Source of the DNA: an uncultured Muribaculaceae bacterium
GTDB lineage: Bacteria > Bacteroidota > Bacteroidia > Bacteroidales > Muribaculaceae
Length of the DNA stretch: 64,000 nt
Assembly: GCA_910585275.1 (NCBI GenBank)
Contig: CAJUCW010000002.1
Coordinates: 1 to 64,000 of the forward strand
Reading direction: 5' to 3'
Below the pieces are notes generated by a model, which saw only the letters and a program-made list of their open reading frames with translations, did not search any database and was not told the origin of the DNA. The position numbers and the translations under genes are program-made. Within the stretch, counting starts at the first letter, position 1. Each line of letters starts with the position of its first letter. Shown here one piece after another: positions 51,071 through 60,269 of this stretch.

Positions 51071-52486
51071 ATGAAGACGAGAACGCTTCTTACATATAAG
51101 CAGAGGATGAAATACGTTGCAAGCGACCTTGTGACGACGGCTTTGGCGTTTCTTCTCTTCAATATATTCAGGTTCTATCATCTCAGTCATTCCGGGAGTG
51201 TATGTGATTATATATTCTCCGGCAAACTGATTACGGAGGAGTGTATAGTGCCGGTGGCGATGCTCGGTGTCTATTGGCTGTCGGGTTATTACAATCTTCC
51301 GTTTGGAAAATCCAGGCTACAGGAACTGATAACCACCTGGTTCTCCTCGCTGATTAATACTGGGTTGATTTATCTGATTCTTTTAATAAACGACCAGACC
51401 GGCGAACGGGCGATGAATTACGAGATGATTTTCGCACTCGTCGTGCTTCTTTTCTTTTTGCCCTATTTGGGACGCCTGACGGTGACAAACATGGCGAGAA
51501 GGCATTTCCGTTCGCATCAGTGGCAGTTCAATTGTCTGATCGTAGGCAATTCGAGGAAAGCGCGTGAAACGGCCGACCGTATGGTGAAAGACAGCAACCG
51601 CGTAGATTATAAGATTGAAGGTTTTGTAGAGGTCCCGGGTGAAAACCAAGTGGATGACATGGAAGAACGTTTCCCCCTTTCCAAGATACGTGATATTTGT
51701 TTCTACCGCGACATTGACCAGGTGGTGATAGCCCTTGAAAAATATGACGACGAGAAAGTGATGCAGATATTGCAAGCGGTTTATCCGTTTGAAATACCGG
51801 TGAAAATAGCCCCTGATACGTTGTCTTACGTGACTTCAGCCATACGCCTTAAAGACATCTACGGCGAGCCGTTCGTCGATTTGACTGCACCTTTGATTTC
51901 GGAGTCGTCGAAGAATGTGAAAAGATTGTCGGATGTCATGACTTCGGTTGTCGTGATGACTTTGCTCTCACCCCTTTATCTGGCAATAGGGTTGCTCGTA
52001 AGGATGGATTCACCCGGCAAGGTATTCTACAGTCAGGAGCGTATAGGCCGACGTCAACGTCCTTTCAAAATATATAAATTCCGAACTATGAGGAAGGATG
52101 CCGAGGCAGGTGTGCCTATGCTTTCGAGCGACGATGACCCGAGAATAACCAAAGTGGGGAGGGTTTTAAGAAAATACCGTCTTGACGAACTGCCTCAATT
52201 CTGGAACGTGATAAAAGGCGATATGTCGATTGTCGGCCCGCGTCCCGAAAGGGAATACTTTATCCGCAAAATAATGGAGAAAGCACCATATTATGCGTTG
52301 GTCTATCAGGTGAGGCCGGGCATCACGTCATGGGGAATGGTGAAATACGGGTATGCCTCAAGTCTGGACCAGATGATAGAGCGAACGCGATACGACCTTA
52401 TCTATATGTCAAACATGTCGCTTTTCGTCGATATGAAAATATTGATATATACCGTGAAAACTGTGATAAAAGGAAAAGGAATCTAA
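51071..52486 (+). CDS. Polyprenyl-phosphate sugar-1-phosphate transferase (WcaJ-type)
   Basis: The initiating enzyme of surface polysaccharide synthesis: transfers a sugar phosphate from a nucleotide sugar to undecaprenyl phosphate at the inner membrane. The 471-residue protein has four N-terminal helices (residues about 10-140), a nucleotide-binding-like middle domain (about 145-265) and the catalytic domain (about 278-471) with the segments YSQERIGRRQRPFKIYKFRTM and KYRLDELPQFWNVIKGDMSIVGPRPER. It stands alone without a polysaccharide cluster, between tsaC-like and ClC genes, 25 bases after the first. The sugar (glucose or galactose type) cannot be told. Confidence 0.92.
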   Translation: MKTRTLLTYKQRMKYVASDLVTTALAFLLFNIFRFYHLSHSGSVCDYIFSGKLITEECIVPVAMLGVYWLSGYYNLPFGKSRLQELITTWFSSLINTGLIYLILLINDQTGERAMNYEMIFALVVLLFFLPYLGRLTVTNMARRHFRSHQWQFNCLIVGNSRKARETADRMVKDSNRVDYKIEGFVEVPGENQVDDMEERFPLSKIRDICFYRDIDQVVIALEKYDDEKVMQILQAVYPFEIPVKIAPDTLSYVTSAIRLKDIYGEPFVDLTAPLISESSKNVKRLSDVMTSVVVMTLLSPLYLAIGLLVRMDSPGKVFYSQERIGRRQRPFKIYKFRTMRKDAEAGVPMLSSDDDPRITKVGRVLRKYRLDELPQFWNVIKGDMSIVGPRPEREYFIRKIMEKAPYYALVYQVRPGITSWGMVKYGYASSLDQMIERTRYDLIYMSNMSLFVDMKILIYTVKTVIKGKGI

Positions 52487-52499
52487 TAATTTATCGAGA

Positions 52500-54302
52500 A
52501 TGGCTTATAAAGAACGACATAACAGGTTCACGGAATGGTGGTTTAAGGTTGTGAGCTGGAGGGAACGCCACGTGAAGGAACGCAACTTCGTGGTGGTGCT
52601 GGCCCTTGTGGTGGGAGTGATATGCGGTTTTGCGGCCCAGCTTCTGAAGTTTCTCATCCACACGATTTCACATTTACTTACGGCCAACCTAAGCTCCACG
52701 ACCGCCAATTATCTTTATCTGGTTTATCCGATGGCCGGCATCCTGTTGGTGACGCTGTTTGTGAATTTTGTGGTTAAAGACAACATATCGCATGGTGTGA
52801 CGAGGGTGCTTTATGCTATCTCACGACGCAAATCACGACTTAAGAAACGCAATATGTATGCCTCGCTGGTGGCATCGTCGGTGACGATTGGATTCGGCGG
52901 CTCCGTAGGTGCGGAGGGCCCGATAGTGTTTACCGGGGCTGCCATCGGTTCCAACATAGGTCAAGCCTTCCGGCTTTCTCCACGAATACTTATGTTGCTC
53001 GTAGGTTGTGGCGCTGCGGCCGGTATCGCGGGGATTTTCCGTGCGCCGATAGCCGGAATGCTATTTACCCTCGAAGTTCTGATGATAGACCTCACGGGCG
53101 CCACAGTGATGCCATTGCTCATATCCTCCATAACGGGAGCTACGGTGGCATACGTGCTTGAAGGGTATAGTGCGGAATTCTTTTTCGCCCAAAGCGAGCA
53201 TTTCTCTGTGAGCAAGATTCCATATACGGTGGTATTCGGGATAATTTGCGGCTTCGCGTCGCTTTATTTCACGAGATGCATGTTTATGATGGAGTCGATG
53301 TTTTCTAAAATATCAAGCCGCTTTTTGAAGATTGTCACCGGGGGGGCCATCCTTGCCGGACTGATTTTCCTGTTCCCACCACTCTATGGCGAAGGATATG
53401 ACGCTATCAATACGTTGCTTGCCGGAGATTATTCAAAGGTGGTTGACGGCACGTTTTTCTATGTTGACCGCGACAGCATCTGGTTCATAGCCATTTTTAT
53501 CGGAGCGGTAATCCTTACGAAAGTATTTGCCACAAGCGCCACCAACGGGGCCGGCGGAGTGGGCGGCACGTTTGCTCCCTCCCTTTTTATGGGGGCGTTG
53601 TGCGGATTCCTTTTCGCTTATGTGCTCAACAATCTCATAGACGGGGGCGCCGGGATTTCTAACAAGAATTTCACGCTTCTCGGAATGGCGGGGGTTATGA
53701 GCGGGGTGATGCATGCCCCGTTGATGGCCATCTTCCTTACCGCCGAGATGACCGGAGGCTACGACCTGTTCCTGCCGCTGCTCATCGTTTCGACCCTTTC
53801 GTATATGACCATAAGGTTTTTCGAGCCTTATAGCATTTACACGATGCGTCTTGCCAAACAGGGCGACCTCTTGACCCACGAAAAAGACAAATCTGTGCTC
53901 ACACTTTTGAAAATAGACAACGTGATAGAGAAAGACTTCAAATGCGTGAGCCCGGAAATGAACCTTAAAGAGGTGGTGGATATAATAGCCACCTCAAACC
54001 GTAATCTTTTTCCGGTGACCGACAAGGATGGTATGCTGGTGGGTGTGGTGCTTCTCGATGACATCCGCAACATCATGTTCCGGCCAGACCTTTACAAAAA
54101 AATGCACGTCACCAGGTTCATGTCGATGCCTCCGGCAAGAATCGATATCGACCTCCCGATGGAGGAGGTGATGCGCATTTTCGACAAAACGAATGCCTGG
54201 AACCTGCCGGTAGTTGACCACGGAAAATATGTAGGGTTTGTTTCCAAATCGAAAATATTCAACTCTTACCGCAGGGTGCTGAGGCACTATTGCGACGACT
54301 GA
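52500..54302 (+). CDS. ClC-family chloride channel or transporter with CBS domains
   Basis: A membrane anion channel or Cl-/H+ exchanger of 600 residues. The ClC core (about residues 30-450) shows the three selectivity segments: GSVGAEGP, with the gating Glu139; GIFRAPIAGMLFTLE; and GVGGTFAPSLFMGA. The C-terminal part (about 465-595) has two CBS domains (VSPEMNLKEVVDIIATSNRNLFPVTDKDG and PPARIDIDLPMEEVMRIFDKTNAWNLPVVD), which often bind adenine nucleotides and could regulate the channel. It lies 13 bases after the sugar transferase gene. Exchanger versus channel cannot be settled by eye. Confidence 0.95.
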   Translation: MAYKERHNRFTEWWFKVVSWRERHVKERNFVVVLALVVGVICGFAAQLLKFLIHTISHLLTANLSSTTANYLYLVYPMAGILLVTLFVNFVVKDNISHGVTRVLYAISRRKSRLKKRNMYASLVASSVTIGFGGSVGAEGPIVFTGAAIGSNIGQAFRLSPRILMLLVGCGAAAGIAGIFRAPIAGMLFTLEVLMIDLTGATVMPLLISSITGATVAYVLEGYSAEFFFAQSEHFSVSKIPYTVVFGIICGFASLYFTRCMFMMESMFSKISSRFLKIVTGGAILAGLIFLFPPLYGEGYDAINTLLAGDYSKVVDGTFFYVDRDSIWFIAIFIGAVILTKVFATSATNGAGGVGGTFAPSLFMGALCGFLFAYVLNNLIDGGAGISNKNFTLLGMAGVMSGVMHAPLMAIFLTAEMTGGYDLFLPLLIVSTLSYMTIRFFEPYSIYTMRLAKQGDLLTHEKDKSVLTLLKIDNVIEKDFKCVSPEMNLKEVVDIIATSNRNLFPVTDKDGMLVGVVLLDDIRNIMFRPDLYKKMHVTRFMSMPPARIDIDLPMEEVMRIFDKTNAWNLPVVDHGKYVGFVSKSKIFNSYRRVLRHYCDD

Positions 54303-54311
54303 GGCCAATTC

Positions 54312-54359
54312 TGCGCAATCAAATGAGGCGTAGGCACGTCCCTGTATCATAATTGCGCA
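54312..54359 (+). repeat. Dispersed repeat family A, copy 3, inside an 8-bp inverted repeat
   Basis: TGCGCAAT (54312-54319) and ATTGCGCA (54352-54359) frame a diverged copy of the family A core (54324-54354, ATGAGGCGTAGGCACGTCCC and following TGTATCATAATT). It lies in the gap between the ClC gene and fmt. Confidence 0.55.
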
Positions 54360-54382
54360 AATGAACTGTTTAAAGAAATAGA

Positions 54383-55339
54383 ATGGAAGAAAAGAAATTG
54401 AAAATAGTTTTTTTCGGGACTCCCGAATTTGCCGTAGCAAGTCTTGACCGTCTTGTGGCTGACGGCTGCGATATAGCCGCAGTGGTGACGATGCCCGACA
54501 AGATTGCCGGCAGAGGGCACAAAACGATAGAAAGCGACGTTAAGAAATATGCCGTGGAGAAAGGTCTCAAGGTGCTCCAGCCGGAGAAACTGAAGAACCC
54601 GGAGTTTGTAGATGAGTTGCGTGCCATCGGAGCCGACCTTTTCATAGTCATCGCTTTCAGGATGTTGCCGGAGGTGGTGTGGACGATGCCCCCGCTCGGC
54701 ACGTTTAACCTCCATGCATCGCTACTCCCGAAATACCGAGGTGCGGCCCCTATCAACTGGGCGGTGATCAACGGCGATACCGAAACCGGGGTGACCACAT
54801 TTTTCCTGAAGCACGAAATAGACACGGGCGACATAATAGAGCAGAAAAAAATAGAAATACTTCCTTCCGACAATGTGGGTAACGTACACGACAAGCTTAT
54901 GGAACTCGGCGCGGAGATGGTATCACATACCGTAAAAGAGATTGCCGATGGGAAAGTGACTCCGATTCCACAGCCCGAAGGGGAATTCATACCTGCCCCC
55001 AAGATTTTTAAAGACACCTGCCACATCGACTGGGCGCAACCTTGCCTGAAAATCCATAATTTTGTAAGGGGACTTTCGCCATATCCGGCTGCGTGGACTT
55101 CGCTTCTTGACAGCCGGTTTCCGGAAGAGACATCGGATGTCAAGATTTATGAGACCATCCCCGCTCCGGACACGGACGGCTACGGGCTCAATCCGGGCGA
55201 TTTGAAACTGACTAAAAACAGGATGTTTGTCAAGACGGCCGACGGGATGCTCGAAATCCTATCGTTGCAGCCTGCGGGAAAGAAGCGTATGGATGCGTCG
55301 GCGTTTCTGAGAGGATACTGTCCGGAGCGTTTCGTATGA
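54383..55339 (+). CDS. fmt: Methionyl-tRNA formyltransferase
   Basis: Formylates initiator Met-tRNA using 10-formyltetrahydrofolate. The 318-residue enzyme has the N-terminal formyltransferase domain, with the segment NLHASLLPKYRGAAPINWAV (catalytic Asn and His) and the Asp of HEIDTGDII, then the C-terminal tRNA-binding OB-like domain. The ATG at 54383 opens directly into the conserved KIVFFGTPEFA. In many bacteria fmt sits next to def; here its neighbours are the ClC gene and menD, and copies of the same short repeat lie on both sides. Confidence 0.97.
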   Translation: MEEKKLKIVFFGTPEFAVASLDRLVADGCDIAAVVTMPDKIAGRGHKTIESDVKKYAVEKGLKVLQPEKLKNPEFVDELRAIGADLFIVIAFRMLPEVVWTMPPLGTFNLHASLLPKYRGAAPINWAVINGDTETGVTTFFLKHEIDTGDIIEQKKIEILPSDNVGNVHDKLMELGAEMVSHTVKEIADGKVTPIPQPEGEFIPAPKIFKDTCHIDWAQPCLKIHNFVRGLSPYPAAWTSLLDSRFPEETSDVKIYETIPAPDTDGYGLNPGDLKLTKNRMFVKTADGMLEILSLQPAGKKRMDASAFLRGYCPERFV

Positions 55340-55359
55340 TTACAGCGCGTGTAATCATA
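55335..55359. terminator. Perfect 10-bp hairpin on the fmt stop codon
   Basis: TATGATTACA (55335-55344), GCGCG, TGTAATCATA (55350-55359). The stem contains the fmt TGA stop. The T-run is lacking, so it is only a possible terminator; it directly precedes a family A repeat. Confidence 0.5.
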
Positions 55360-55360
55360 T

Positions 55361-55390
55361 ATGCCGGGGCACTTCCCTACATTATAATTG
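55361..55390 (+). repeat. Dispersed repeat family A, copy 4
   Basis: ATGCCGGGGCACTTCCCTAC, then ATTATAATTG. It matches ATGCCG-GGCAY-TCCCTACAT-TATAAT. It lies between fmt and menD, about 1 kb from copy 3 on the other side of fmt. Confidence 0.6.
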
Positions 55391-55421
55391 CATGATTAGA
55401 TTGTGTTATTCATTTCGTTGA

Positions 55422-57152
55422 ATGATGGGCGATACAGTTTTAGACACCGACAAGACATTCTGTTCGATACTGATGGATGTGATGGAGCGCCACGGCGTTA
55501 AGGAGGTGGTGTGTTCCCCCGGTTCGCGCAACGCGCCGTTGCTGATAGCCGCCGCCGCGCGCAAGTCGCTTCATTGCAATGTGGTGGTTGACGAACGCAG
55601 CGCGGCGTTCATGGCTTTGGGCATTGCGATGGTGAGCCGACGCCCGGTGGCGCTGATATGCACTTCCGGCACGGCGTTGCTCAACTACGGACCTGCAGTG
55701 GCGGAGGCTTACTACCAGTCTGTGCCGTTGATAGTAGTCTCAGCCGACCGTCCTGAACAATGGATAGATCAGGATGATTCTCAGACGTTGCGCCAATACG
55801 AGGCGTTGGCCAACTATGTGAAGAAAAGCTACCAGCTCCCATCGTGGGGAAATGATGACCGCGAACTCCAATGGTATGCCAACAGGATTGCCAACGATGC
55901 CATGATAGAGGCCACTTCCCGCCGGCGCGGTCCCGTGCATATCAACGTGAGGCTCGGCGAGCCGTTGGGGCGCAAAGTGGAAAGAACTACGTTGTTTCCC
56001 CGCGTGATAGAGATGATTACCGCCGACACCATTTCCGATATTAGAGAGATAAAGAATTTGGCGAAGAAGGTGGCAGAGTCGAAGGTTATGCTTGTGGCGG
56101 GGTTCATGCCCCCCGACAACAGGCTCCGCCGGAGTGTTGAAGAATTGGAAAGGCTACCCAATTTCGTAGTTATGGGAGAGACCCTTTCCAATCTGAATGT
56201 CGGGCGGTTTGACACGGCAGTCGATAACGTCCTTACGGCGTATTCCGAAAAGGAATTGGATGAGATGGCGCCCGACGTAGTAATTTCTGTCGGAGGGTCG
56301 TTGGTGTCGCGTAAACTGAAAGAGTATCTAAGACGCAACAGCCCGAAGTGCGAGCATTGGTCGGTGGGGTGGAACCATACCACTACCGATTGCTTCATGT
56401 CGCTGACAAAGCGCATTGAGACGGACCCGGCATTGTTTTTCAGGAAAATAGTCGGCATTGCGAAAAGATATTATGCATCTTCAGGCTTGAATGAGACCGA
56501 ATGTTATTCGCGGATGTGGATGGAAATGAGGCGTAGTGCCGTAGAATCGAAGAACGAAGTGTTTGAAAAGAGGCATCGGGGTGAATGGTGTGAGCTTTCA
56601 GCCCTTAAAACCCTTTTCGATAGACTGCCCGCCGAGTGCAATCTGTTTCTTTCGAACGGCACCGCCGTGAGGTATGCGCAAATTCTGTCGGAGAGTTTTC
56701 CGCACGCATCTTATTGCAACCGCGGAGTTTCCGGGATAGACGGGAGCGTTTCCACCGCCATTGGCGGGGCTAAAGCCTACAAGCGTATGACTGTGGTTGT
56801 GACAGGCGACATGTCGATGGCCTACGACGTTGGTTCGCTCGCCCTTCCCGACATACCGGACGCAACTCGAATTGTCGTAATCGACAACCGAGGGGGTGGC
56901 ATTTTCCGTTTTATCCCTACCACTTCGGGCCTTCCCGAGCGTGAGGAATATTTTTGCACCCGCCCCAACCTTCCCATGCCTTATCTTGCGGAAGGATACG
57001 GCTGGGATTATGTAGAGGTGACAGATTCCACCGGATTGGAGGCTGCCCTCAACTCATTTTTCAAGCCGGGAAGGAAAAAAATCATGCGTGTGGTCTGCGA
57101 CGGGGAGAGGAGCGCGGAGTTGTTGAAAGAATATATGAACATAAAAGTATAA
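55422..57152 (+). CDS. menD: SEPHCHC synthase MenD
   Basis: 2-Succinyl-5-enolpyruvyl-6-hydroxy-3-cyclohexene-1-carboxylate synthase: a thiamine-diphosphate enzyme that joins 2-oxoglutarate to isochorismate in menaquinone synthesis. It has 576 residues. The catalytic Glu is in DERSAAFMALG (residue about 56), and the ThDP-binding motif runs from TGDMSMAYDVGSLAL to DNRGGGIFRF. The start has two adjacent Met codons at 55422 and 55425; I use the first. It begins an operon with menB, menC and menE. The isochorismate synthase gene menF, which usually precedes menD in Bacteroides, is not here; fmt stands in its place. Confidence 0.96.
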   Translation: MMGDTVLDTDKTFCSILMDVMERHGVKEVVCSPGSRNAPLLIAAAARKSLHCNVVVDERSAAFMALGIAMVSRRPVALICTSGTALLNYGPAVAEAYYQSVPLIVVSADRPEQWIDQDDSQTLRQYEALANYVKKSYQLPSWGNDDRELQWYANRIANDAMIEATSRRRGPVHINVRLGEPLGRKVERTTLFPRVIEMITADTISDIREIKNLAKKVAESKVMLVAGFMPPDNRLRRSVEELERLPNFVVMGETLSNLNVGRFDTAVDNVLTAYSEKELDEMAPDVVISVGGSLVSRKLKEYLRRNSPKCEHWSVGWNHTTTDCFMSLTKRIETDPALFFRKIVGIAKRYYASSGLNETECYSRMWMEMRRSAVESKNEVFEKRHRGEWCELSALKTLFDRLPAECNLFLSNGTAVRYAQILSESFPHASYCNRGVSGIDGSVSTAIGGAKAYKRMTVVVTGDMSMAYDVGSLALPDIPDATRIVVIDNRGGGIFRFIPTTSGLPEREEYFCTRPNLPMPYLAEGYGWDYVEVTDSTGLEAALNSFFKPGRKKIMRVVCDGERSAELLKEYMNIKV

Positions 57153-57159
57153 AAGATAT

Positions 57160-57975
57160 ATGTACGACTGGAAACCTATAAAAGAATATACCGACATCCT
57201 TTTCGAGCAATTCGAGGGGATTGCCAAGATAACGATTAACCGTCCGAAGGTGTATAATGCGTTCCGCCCGCTTACCAACCAGGAGATGCTCGATGCGTTT
57301 TCCATCTGCCGCGAACGTCAGGACATCAGGGTGGTAGTGCTGACCGGCGCCGGCGACAAGGCATTTTGCAGTGGCGGAGACCAGAACGCCAAGGGTCGGG
57401 GAGGTTACGTGGGAGACGACGGCGTGCCGCGCCTTAACGTGCTTGAACTCCATCATGCCATCCGCTCCATACCCAAACCGGTGATTGCAATGGTCAACGG
57501 CTATTCGATAGGAGGCGGCAACGTCTTGAACGTGGTGTGCGACCTCTCGATAGCATCCGACAACGCAAGGTTCGGGCAGACGGGGCCGAAGGTGGGAAGT
57601 TTCGATGCGGGATTCGGTTCGTCGTATCTTGCCCGTTGCGTGGGGCAGAAGAAGGCACGTGAGATATGGTTTCTTTGCCGCCAGTACACCGCCGAAGAGG
57701 CCCTTGAAATGGGCATGGTGAACAAGGTTGTGCCGTTCGACCGTCTGGAAGATGAGGTGGTGGAGTGGTGCCGCACGATAATGAAGCGTTCGCCACTCGC
57801 CATAAGGATGATTAAACGCGGGCTTAATGCAGAACTTGACGGACAGGCAGGACTTATGGAGTTTGCCGGCGACGCCACGCTGATGTATTATCTCATGGAC
57901 GAGGCGCAGGAAGGGAAGAACGCTTTTCTGGAGAAGCGAGACCCTGATTTCGAGCAATTTCCTAAATTTCCCTGA
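57160..57975 (+). CDS. menB: 1,4-Dihydroxy-2-naphthoyl-CoA synthase MenB
   Basis: Cyclises O-succinylbenzoyl-CoA. The 271-residue protein is a crotonase-fold enzyme with the characteristic oxyanion loop and bicarbonate or Asp site: AFCSGGDQNAKGRGGYVGDDG (residues about 68-88), then GGGNVLNVVCDLSIA and KVGSFDAGFGSSYLARCVGQ. It starts 7 bases after menD and ends 2 bases before menC. Confidence 0.97.
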   Translation: MYDWKPIKEYTDILFEQFEGIAKITINRPKVYNAFRPLTNQEMLDAFSICRERQDIRVVVLTGAGDKAFCSGGDQNAKGRGGYVGDDGVPRLNVLELHHAIRSIPKPVIAMVNGYSIGGGNVLNVVCDLSIASDNARFGQTGPKVGSFDAGFGSSYLARCVGQKKAREIWFLCRQYTAEEALEMGMVNKVVPFDRLEDEVVEWCRTIMKRSPLAIRMIKRGLNAELDGQAGLMEFAGDATLMYYLMDEAQEGKNAFLEKRDPDFEQFPKFP

Positions 57976-57977
57976 TT

Positions 57978-59036
57978 ATGCGTCTTGAATTTGCCCCGTA
58001 TCTTTTGAATTTCAAGGAACCGGGCGGCACGTCGCGTGGCGTGATGACCGAGAAGCCGACTTTCCTGATTAAAGTCTATGATGAGGATTGCCCGTCGCAT
58101 TTCGGGATAGGTGAGGCTGCGGTGTTCCCCGGACTGTCGCCGGAGGCCGACGGCAATTATGTGTGGAAGCTGACGGAACTGATGGCGAACGTGGCGATAG
58201 GGAAGCCCACCGACCTGAGCCGGCATTCTTCCATACAGTTCGGTTTTGAGCAGGCCCTTCTTGACTTTTCATGCGGATGCCGGGGGGTATATTACCCTTC
58301 TACTTTCACGCAGGGGGAAAGCCGGATTGAAATCAACGGCCTTGTCTGGATGGGAGATTTCGACAAGATGATTGAACGCATTGAGGAGAAGCTTAAAGCC
58401 GGCTACAGGTGCATAAAGCTGAAAATCGGTGCGATAGACTGGCGTAAGGAAATAGAGATGATAGAGTTCATCCGGCATCGATTCTCAGAAGAGAGCTTGA
58501 TGATAAGGGTGGATGCCAACGGGGGCTTCACTATGGACGAAGCGTTGCCTCGACTAAAGCGTCTTGCCAATCTCGGGGTGCATTCCATAGAGCAGCCGAT
58601 TAAAGCGGGAAATCCGGAGTTGATGTCATTCCTTTGCAGAGAGTCGCCTCTTCCTATCGCCCTCGACGAGGAGTTGATAGGAAAATATACCACTTCGGAA
58701 CGTGTCGAAATGCTCGACGTGATAAAACCGGCTTACATAATCCTCAAGCCCGCTCTTTGCGGCGGCTTTTCCGGAGGCGAGGAGTGGATTTCCCTTGCCG
58801 AGGAGAGGGGAATCGGATGGTGGGTGACTTCCGCGTTGGAATCGAATGTAGGGTTGAACGCGATTGCCCAATGGACGGCATATATCGGAACGAAAGGTCC
58901 GCAGGGACTTGGAACCGGAGGCGTGTTTACCGACAATTTCAAGACACCTGTATTTCTTGCGGGCGACAGCCTCGGATTTAGTACTTCAGAAGCGTTCGAC
59001 TATAATCAATTTGCCGATTTGAAATGGCATTCATGA
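57978..59036 (+). CDS. menC: O-succinylbenzoate synthase MenC
   Basis: An enolase-superfamily dehydratase of 352 residues making O-succinylbenzoate. The catalytic and metal residues lie in KLKIGAIDW (Lys-x-Lys), RVDANGGF (Asp), SIEQPI (Glu), ALDEEL (Asp) and ILKPALCGGF (Lys), in the family order. It follows menB after 2 bases and overlaps the menE start. It is slightly shorter and more diverged than the Gram-positive type but complete. Confidence 0.94.
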   Translation: MRLEFAPYLLNFKEPGGTSRGVMTEKPTFLIKVYDEDCPSHFGIGEAAVFPGLSPEADGNYVWKLTELMANVAIGKPTDLSRHSSIQFGFEQALLDFSCGCRGVYYPSTFTQGESRIEINGLVWMGDFDKMIERIEEKLKAGYRCIKLKIGAIDWRKEIEMIEFIRHRFSEESLMIRVDANGGFTMDEALPRLKRLANLGVHSIEQPIKAGNPELMSFLCRESPLPIALDEELIGKYTTSERVEMLDVIKPAYIILKPALCGGFSGGEEWISLAEERGIGWWVTSALESNVGLNAIAQWTAYIGTKGPQGLGTGGVFTDNFKTPVFLAGDSLGFSTSEAFDYNQFADLKWHS

Positions 59037-59977
59037 ATATGACGTTTGAAGAATTTATAGAAGAATGGAGGGGAGAGGCCCCTTACATCACGGCGCATAC
59101 GTCAGGTTCCACAGGAACTCCTAAGGAAATCAGACTAAAAAAAGAATTTGTGAGGCGCAGCGCGTGCCGCACAAATTCTTTTTTTCATATCGACGGGAAT
59201 TGCAGGCTTCATTCTTGTGTTTCACCGGATTTTATAGGAGGCAAAGTGATGGCTGTCAGGGCGCATGAGGCCGGATGTCGGCTCACTTGGGAGACACCAA
59301 GCAATGTGCCGCTTTCGGGAATAGGAAAAGATGAGACCATCGACCTTCTTGCCGTTGTGCCCTCGCAGATGCTCCATATAGTTGAGAACATCGGGTCATT
59401 GCCCCATATCGGTGCCGTCATCATAGGAGGTTCTTCAATCAATCCACTTCTGCGTGAAAAGATTGCCATGTCAGGAATGAATGCATACGAAACCTACGGC
59501 ATGACTGAAACTGCATCGCACATTGCATTGCGAAAGGTTGTAGCAGACGAAAGTATGTTTCATACGTTGCCCGGAATATCGGTAGGTGTTAATGAAGCGG
59601 GATGTCTTACGATTTCGTTTGACAGCGGCGAGACATTTACGACCAATGACCTTGCCACAGTCTATGACGGAGAGGGGTTCGTTATTGACGGACGTTCCGA
59701 CCACATCATTATTACGGGAGGCAGGAAGGTGAATCCGTTTGACGTTGAGCGGAGGATAGCGCGGGAAATCGATTGTCCGTTTGTGATAAGCTCTATGCCG
59801 GATGAAAAATGGGGCAGCAAGATTGTGCTGAAGATTGAGGGAAATTCCGAGGGAGAGGCAGCAGACCGGCGTTTGATTGAAAAAATGGGGACATTGCTTC
59901 ATTCTTGGGAGGTGCCGAAGGAAATCATCCGGGTAGCTGAGCTTGAGCGGACATCGAACGGTAAAATAAAGAGATAA
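59033..59977 (+). CDS. menE: O-succinylbenzoate-CoA ligase MenE, short form
   Basis: An AMP-forming acyl-CoA synthetase that activates O-succinylbenzoate. At 314 residues it lacks about 150 residues of N-terminal sequence found in the usual 450-490-residue enzymes: it begins almost directly with the P-loop HTSGSTGTPKE, followed by YGMTETASHIAL, the Asp of NDLATV, GRSDHIIITGGRKVNP and the C-terminal Lys in SNGKIKR. Short MenE proteins are typical of Bacteroidetes, so this is not a local truncation. I start at the ATG at 59033, which overlaps the menC stop (ATGA); Met codons at 59024 and 59039 are alternatives. Confidence 0.9.
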   Translation: MNMTFEEFIEEWRGEAPYITAHTSGSTGTPKEIRLKKEFVRRSACRTNSFFHIDGNCRLHSCVSPDFIGGKVMAVRAHEAGCRLTWETPSNVPLSGIGKDETIDLLAVVPSQMLHIVENIGSLPHIGAVIIGGSSINPLLREKIAMSGMNAYETYGMTETASHIALRKVVADESMFHTLPGISVGVNEAGCLTISFDSGETFTTNDLATVYDGEGFVIDGRSDHIIITGGRKVNPFDVERRIAREIDCPFVISSMPDEKWGSKIVLKIEGNSEGEAADRRLIEKMGTLLHSWEVPKEIIRVAELERTSNGKIKR

Positions 59978-60269
59978 ATTTCAGAATTGTTGGAAAAAGG
60001 CATTATAAGCTCAAAAAATGGTTGATTTTACTTGAATTTGTCCGAATTGTTTTTCTGTTAGAAAAAAATGTTATAAATTTGTGTTGTGAAACATATTTTA
60101 ATAAAAAAATAGCTGAAAGAATTAAATTTAGTGATAAGCGGATGGTTAAAATTAGTGATAATATAATAAATTATCACACTAATTATTAACAGCGACTTGA
60201 CTGATCATTGGTTTTATTTGGACAACTATTTGCAAATACTTACACCTTTACCAAAATTCTCGGATTGCG
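59978..60269. other. AT-rich intergenic region before the Crp/Fnr-type gene
   Basis: Just under 300 bases, strongly AT-rich, with no gene seen. It includes repeated TTAGTGATAA-like words (around 60129-60140 and 60151-60162) that could be regulator sites. No full-consensus promoter was found. Confidence 0.4.

Noticed and set aside
60180..60269. Promoter for the Crp/Fnr-type gene
   Set aside because: CTATTTGCAA near 60225 looks like a -7 box, but it lacks the two spacer bases of TAnnTTTG, so I do not call it.
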